From an uncultured Lachnospiraceae bacterium (GTDB lineage: Bacteria > Bacillota > Clostridia > Lachnospirales > Lachnospiraceae): a stretch of DNA of 43,824 bases. Below are positions 39,988 to 43,824 of this stretch, one piece after another; the stretch's first letter is position 1, and every line of letters starts with the position of its first letter. The notes beneath the pieces are model-generated. The model worked only from the letters and a program-made list of their open reading frames with translations. It was not told the DNA's origin and made no database searches. Both the position numbers and the translations under genes were made by a program. The stretch lies in the NCBI GenBank assembly GCA_934351925.1, contig CAKRJT010000022.1, forward strand, positions 1 to 43,824. Reading direction: 5' to 3'.

Positions 39988-40539
39988 ATGGCAGACATTA
40001 AAGAATTTGAAGAGAAGATGAATAAGACAATCGATACATTGCTCGAGGACTACGCGACAATCAGGGCCGGAAGAGCTAACCCGCATATCCTTGACAAGAT
40101 AAGAGTTGATTATTGGGGAACACCTACACCACTTCAGCAGGTTGCTAATGTTTCCGTGCCTGAGGCGAGAATGATACAGATACAGCCATGGGAGTCCAGC
40201 CTTATCAAGGAAATCGAGAAGATGATACTCGTATCCGATATCGGCATCACACCTACCAACGACGGTAAGGTTATCCGTCTTATCTTCCCTGAACTCACAG
40301 AGGACAGACGTAAGGAAATAGTTAAGGACATCAAGAAGAAGGGTGAGAATGCCAAGGTTGCCGTAAGAAATGTAAGAAGAGATGCCAACGATTTCTTTAA
40401 GAAGCAGAATAAGGACAATCTCATTTCCGAGGATGAGTACAAGAACATTGAGGAAGATGTCCAGAAGCTTACCGACAAGTACATTGCAGAGATTGATAAG
40501 GCTGTAGAAGCTAAGTCTAAGGAGATTCTTACTGTATAA
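39988..40539 (+). CDS. frr: Ribosome recycling factor
   Basis: The 183-residue protein splits post-termination ribosomes with EF-G. YATIRAGRANPHILDKIRVD and VADLNVS-type motif (VANVSVPEARMIQIQPWE) and the final helix-rich domain are family-typical. ATG 39988 has GGAGG 8 nt upstream and standard length; the longer frame from 39976 is not needed. Confidence 0.97.
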   Translation: MADIKEFEEKMNKTIDTLLEDYATIRAGRANPHILDKIRVDYWGTPTPLQQVANVSVPEARMIQIQPWESSLIKEIEKMILVSDIGITPTNDGKVIRLIFPELTEDRRKEIVKDIKKKGENAKVAVRNVRRDANDFFKKQNKDNLISEDEYKNIEEDVQKLTDKYIAEIDKAVEAKSKEILTV

Positions 40540-40561
40540 GAGTCAATACCGGGAATATAGA

Positions 40562-40603
40562 AGGCTGTTACGGATGCATCATACATCGGTGACAGCCTAT
40601 TTT
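40562..40603 (+). terminator. Stem-loop between frr and uppS
   Basis: AGGCTGT pairs with ACAGCCT, with further inner pairing (GATG/CATC), followed by ATTTTGTG. It may partly terminate frr transcripts while some read into uppS. Confidence 0.6.
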
Positions 40604-40623
40604 GTGTAAATAGGGAGGCACAC

Positions 40624-41358
40624 TTGGATACATTTAATGAAAAACTTGGAATGAACGTCCCGAATCATATTGCAATTATATTGGACGGCAATGGAAGATG
40701 GGCAAAGAAGAGAATGATGCCGCGCAACTTTGGACATTCACAGGGCTGTAAGGTCATAGAACAGACCTGCCGTGACATGGATGCCATCGGTGTAAAGTAT
40801 TTTACGATATATGTTTTTTCAACTGAGAACTGGAAACGCTCCGAGTCGGAGGTTACGGGACTTATGAAGCTGTTGAGAGGTTATCTCACCGACTGCATCA
40901 AGAGAAGCAACAAGGATAATATGCGCGTGAGAATCCTCGGCAGGAGAGATGAACTCGCACAGGATATAATAGACAAGATTGAAGAGCTTGAGGAGGCTAC
41001 GAAGAACAATACGGGTCTCAATTTCCAGATAGCGCTAAATTATGGCTCGAGGGACGAGATAACAAGGGCTGTCAGAGAGCTGACCAAGGAGTGCATCGAG
41101 AAAGGAATAGACCCTGATACCATAACAGAGGATATGATTTCCGCGCATCTTGACACGAGGGATATACCTGACCCTGATTTCCTCATAAGGACAAGCGGTG
41201 AGAAGAGAATATCGAATTATCTTTTATGGCAGTGTGCTTATTCGGAATTTGATTTTCCTGAGGTGCTCTGGCCTGATTTTAACATGGATTATCTCATCAA
41301 GGAGATAGAAAAATATAATAAGCGTGACCGTCGCTTTGGTGGAGTGAAGGAGGAATAG
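40624..41358 (+). CDS. uppS: Undecaprenyl diphosphate synthase (cis-prenyltransferase)
   Basis: The 244-residue enzyme makes the C55 carrier lipid for cell-wall synthesis. HIAIILDGNGRWAKKRMMPR (catalytic D), FSTENWKR, and DFLIRTSGEKRISNYLLWQ are hallmarks. TTG 40624 has GGGAGG 7 nt upstream and gives the family start. It is one base upstream of cdsA, so the two are coupled. Confidence 0.96.
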   Translation: MDTFNEKLGMNVPNHIAIILDGNGRWAKKRMMPRNFGHSQGCKVIEQTCRDMDAIGVKYFTIYVFSTENWKRSESEVTGLMKLLRGYLTDCIKRSNKDNMRVRILGRRDELAQDIIDKIEELEEATKNNTGLNFQIALNYGSRDEITRAVRELTKECIEKGIDPDTITEDMISAHLDTRDIPDPDFLIRTSGEKRISNYLLWQCAYSEFDFPEVLWPDFNMDYLIKEIEKYNKRDRRFGGVKEE

Positions 41359-41359
41359 T

Positions 41360-42160
41360 ATGTTAGTTAGAATAGCCAGCGGAGCGGCGCTCACGGTTAT
41401 TGTGGGAGCCGGACTTGTATTTGGAGGTCCGTACCTGTTCCTTTTGACACTTGCCATATCGTTAATCGGCATGTATGAGCTTTATAAGGTGTATGGCATT
41501 GAGAAGAGTCCGATAGGAATTATAGGGTATGCGTTCGCCGTAATCTATTATATATGTATGTGGTTAGGACAGAATGAGTTCATGCTGCTGTGCCTTGCGG
41601 CGGGGCTTATCTGTGTTATGGCAGGTTATGTTATTACCTTTCCCAGGTATAAGGCAGATCAGGCGGTGATGGGATTTTTTGCACTTGTATATGTAGCGGT
41701 TATGATTTCTTTCATATACAGAATACGCCTTCTTCCTGACGGTGCCTTCTATGTGTGGCTGGTTTTTATATGCTCATGGATTGCGGATACCTGTGCTTAT
41801 TTTGTGGGCGTGAAATTCGGAAAGCACAAGATGACACCAGTGTTGAGCCCTAAGAAGTCGGTCGAGGGAGCCATAGGTGGGATAATTGGTCCGATGCTCA
41901 TAGGAGGAATATACGGAGCCGTAATCAACTCTAAAATCAGTGTGAACGCACCTGTTGTGTTCGCCGTTGCCTGCGGAGCGGGCGCGATTATCTCGATTAT
42001 AGGCGACTTGGCTGCGTCTGCAATCAAGCGTGACCATTCCGTGAAGGACTACGGAAAGCTCATACCTGGACACGGCGGAATTATGGACAGATTTGACAGC
42101 ACTATCTTTACGGCACCGGTGGTGTATATTGTAATTGAGATATTCAGGGCTTTAAGCTGA
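41360..42160 (+). CDS. cdsA: Phosphatidate cytidylyltransferase
   Basis: The 266-residue integral membrane enzyme with about eight helices makes CDP-diacylglycerol from phosphatidate and CTP. The CTP-transf_1 signature is present: SPKKSVEGAIGG and IKRDHSVKDYGKLIPGHGGI then MDRFDS. It starts directly after uppS with GGAGGAA and is followed 25 nt later by dxr. Confidence 0.95.
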   Translation: MLVRIASGAALTVIVGAGLVFGGPYLFLLTLAISLIGMYELYKVYGIEKSPIGIIGYAFAVIYYICMWLGQNEFMLLCLAAGLICVMAGYVITFPRYKADQAVMGFFALVYVAVMISFIYRIRLLPDGAFYVWLVFICSWIADTCAYFVGVKFGKHKMTPVLSPKKSVEGAIGGIIGPMLIGGIYGAVINSKISVNAPVVFAVACGAGAIISIIGDLAASAIKRDHSVKDYGKLIPGHGGIMDRFDSTIFTAPVVYIVIEIFRALS

Positions 42161-42185
42161 GTTTTGGAGGAGTGGTGAGAAAGGC

Positions 42186-43331
42186 ATGAAAAATATATCG
42201 ATACTTGGGTCCACGGGCTCGATAGGAACCCAGACACTTGATGTGGTCAGGAAAAATAATGATATCAAGGTTGTAGCTTTGTCGGCGGGAAAGAATGTTG
42301 AACTTATTGAAAAGCAGGTGAGGGAGTTTAAGCCTGCATTTGTCTCAATGGCAGATGAGAAGTCCTTATCCGACTTAAAGGTGAGGCTTGCCGATATGCA
42401 GGGAATCGAGTACGGCGTGGGAATGGACGGACTTATCCGCACAGCGACCATGTCTGAGGCAGAGATTGTAGTGACCGCGGTGGTCGGAATGATGGGAATT
42501 GTTCCGACAATAGAGGCTATAAATGCGGGCAAGAATATAGCACTTGCCAACAAGGAGACACTTGTTACTGCCGGACACATCATTATGAAGCTTGCGGCCG
42601 ATAAGGGAGTTAAGATTTTACCTGTCGACAGTGAGCACAGCGCAATCTTCCAGTGTCTTAACGGCGAGCGGGAAAACAAAATTCACAAAATTCTCCTGAC
42701 GGCATCGGGCGGGCCGTTCAGAGGAAGAACGATGGAACAGATGAGGGATATCCGGGTCGAGGACGCATTGAAACACCCTAACTGGACTATGGGAAGAAAG
42801 ATAACGATAGACTCATCAACCATGGTAAATAAAGGACTTGAGGTTATGGAGGCGAGATGGCTTTTTGGCGTGGAGCTTGACCGGGTACAGGTTGTCGTGC
42901 AGCCACAGAGCGTCATTCATTCGATGGTTGAGTTCGAGGACGGTGCAGTCATGGCACAGCTTGGAACACCTGATATGAGACTTCCTATCCAGTATGCACT
43001 CTATTATCCAGAGAGGCGTTTCCTTGACACGGAGCATCTGGATTTTTGGAAGCTGAGACAGATTACCTTCGAGGAGCCTGATCTGGTGAACTTCCGGGGG
43101 CTTGCGCTTGCATATGAGGCGGGAAGAAGGGGCGGAAATGTCCCGACAATGTTCAATGCGGCGAATGAGCTTGCGGTGGCAATGTTTCTTGACAGAAAGA
43201 TAAAATATCTTGATATTATTGATATAATAGAACAAACTATGACTAACATAGAATATATTGATAATCCTGATGTCAGCCGGATTCTTGACACGGAAGCGGC
43301 GGCTTATGAGTTCATAAGGAGCCGTTACTAA
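42186..43331 (+). CDS. dxr: 1-deoxy-D-xylulose 5-phosphate reductoisomerase
   Basis: The 381-residue NADPH-dependent enzyme catalyses the second step of the MEP isoprenoid pathway. It has the nucleotide-binding STGSIGTQTLDVV start, ALANKETLVTAG, the metal-binding VDSEHSAIFQCL, and TASGGPFRGRTMEQM. Length and end are normal. It supplies precursors for the undecaprenyl phosphate made by uppS in the same operon. Confidence 0.97.
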   Translation: MKNISILGSTGSIGTQTLDVVRKNNDIKVVALSAGKNVELIEKQVREFKPAFVSMADEKSLSDLKVRLADMQGIEYGVGMDGLIRTATMSEAEIVVTAVVGMMGIVPTIEAINAGKNIALANKETLVTAGHIIMKLAADKGVKILPVDSEHSAIFQCLNGERENKIHKILLTASGGPFRGRTMEQMRDIRVEDALKHPNWTMGRKITIDSSTMVNKGLEVMEARWLFGVELDRVQVVVQPQSVIHSMVEFEDGAVMAQLGTPDMRLPIQYALYYPERRFLDTEHLDFWKLRQITFEEPDLVNFRGLALAYEAGRRGGNVPTMFNAANELAVAMFLDRKIKYLDIIDIIEQTMTNIEYIDNPDVSRILDTEAAAYEFIRSRY

Positions 43332-43356
43332 ATCTTCAAGGGGAGGATATTACAAC

Positions 43357-43824
43357 TTGAATATTATTATAGCTATTATTATTCTCAGTATCATTGTTAT
43401 CATTCACGAGTTCGGGCATTTTATTGTCGCAAAGGCAAACGGAATCGCGGTTAGTGAGTTTGCGCTGGGGCTTGGTCCGACAATTCTCAAATTTAAGAAA
43501 AAGGGGACATTGTTCTCACTCAAGCTTCTTCCGTTTGGCGGAGCCTGCATTATGGCAGGAGAGGACGGCAATGAGGACGGCGTGAGCGAGCTTGACAAGG
43601 ATAAGCTCTTTGCCTCTAAGTCGGTTTGGAGAAGGATTTCCGTAATAGCTGCGGGTCCTATTTTTAATTTCATTCTTGCATTTATAATGGCGGTATTTAT
43701 TATAGGAAGCATTGGCTACGACCCGTGTAAGCTCTACAGTGTAGAGGAGGGAAGCGCTGCCGGGGAGGCAGGGCTTCAGGCGGGCGATGTCATAACCTCG
43801 GTGAACGGAAAGAGAATACATTTT
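43357..43824 (+). CDS. rseP: RIP metalloprotease RseP-like (site-2 protease), cut by window end
   Basis: A frame of 156 codons without a stop runs to the window edge. The first membrane helix contains zinc motif HEFGH (residues 17-21). FALGLGPTILKF, LLPFGGACIMAGED and the second helix AAGPIFNFILAFIM follow, then the start of a PDZ domain (AGEAGLQAGDVITSVNGKRI). Site-2 proteases cut membrane-bound anti-sigma factors or signal-peptide remnants. TTG 43357 has GGGGAGG 10 nt upstream. The gene order dxr-rseP is usual. Confidence 0.93.
   Translation, partial: MNIIIAIIILSIIVIIHEFGHFIVAKANGIAVSEFALGLGPTILKFKKKGTLFSLKLLPFGGACIMAGEDGNEDGVSELDKDKLFASKSVWRRISVIAAGPIFNFILAFIMAVFIIGSIGYDPCKLYSVEEGSAAGEAGLQAGDVITSVNGKRIHF

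Overview
The window looks like chromosome of a low-to-moderate GC anaerobic Firmicute, most likely family Lachnospiraceae (Roseburia/Agathobacter/Lachnospira-like). The reasons are the nusA-ylxR-ylxQ-infB-rbfA-nrnA-truB-ribF and pyrH-frr-uppS-cdsA-dxr-rseP gene orders, strong AGGAGG-type ribosome sites with ATG/GTG/TTG starts, a giant two-module 2-hydroxyacyl-CoA dehydratase activase, and the Clostridia-like 3' end of 23S rRNA at position 1. This is inference from gene content; no database was consulted.

Region 1 (1-2935): the last bases of a 23S rRNA and its terminator, a cheV chemotaxis gene, and a charged single-pass membrane protein whose 3' end overlaps by 4 nt the ORIGINAL start codon of hisH.

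Region 2 (about 2941-10663): an AT-rich integrative element of about 7.7 kb inserted into the 5' end of hisH. It carries Tn916-type xis and int genes at its right end and leaves an 18-bp imperfect (12-bp perfect) duplication of the hisH 5' sequence. The right end supplies a new start codon and ribosome site, so hisH is rebuilt with almost the same N-terminus. Cargo: a cold-shock-like protein overlapping an HU-like protein, ribbon-helix-helix and AbrB-type small regulators, three antitoxin-like genes sharing one C-terminal tail but only one intact PIN toxin, a LexA-like DNA-binding domain without a peptidase domain, a broken phage tape-measure-like gene, and a divergent proteasome-like Ntn-hydrolase behind a perfect 18-bp palindrome. 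No conjugation or replication genes were recognised, so the element looks like a decayed phage-derived or mobilizable island.

Region 3 (10637-22363): hisH-hisF, ung, an EamA-type transporter, the 1411-residue activase on the minus strand, a CorA-family transporter, a rhomboid-fold protein lacking the catalytic serine and carrying a zinc-binding tail, a GDP-4-keto-6-deoxymannose reductase (rmd), and an AraC-type regulator.

Region 4 (22412-36955): the rimP-nusA-ylxR-ylxQ-infB-rbfA-nrnA-truB-ribF translation/RNA operon, then an unexpected three-gene unit (ParA-like ATPase, Lys/Ala-rich small protein, SIR2-like protein), then rpsO, pnp and a YebC-family gene. IF2 has an unusual tract of ten FRRDG-type repeats. 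The ParA/SIR2 unit is the best candidate for an undescribed system.

Region 5 (36958-43824): a structured group-II-intron-like scrap directly after a terminator, a minus-strand HisA of the eukaryote-like type, a membrane-anchored polysaccharide deacetylase, then pyrH-frr-uppS-cdsA-dxr-rseP (rseP cut by the window end). This last block covers UMP phosphorylation, ribosome recycling, undecaprenyl phosphate, CDP-diacylglycerol, isoprenoid synthesis and intramembrane proteolysis.
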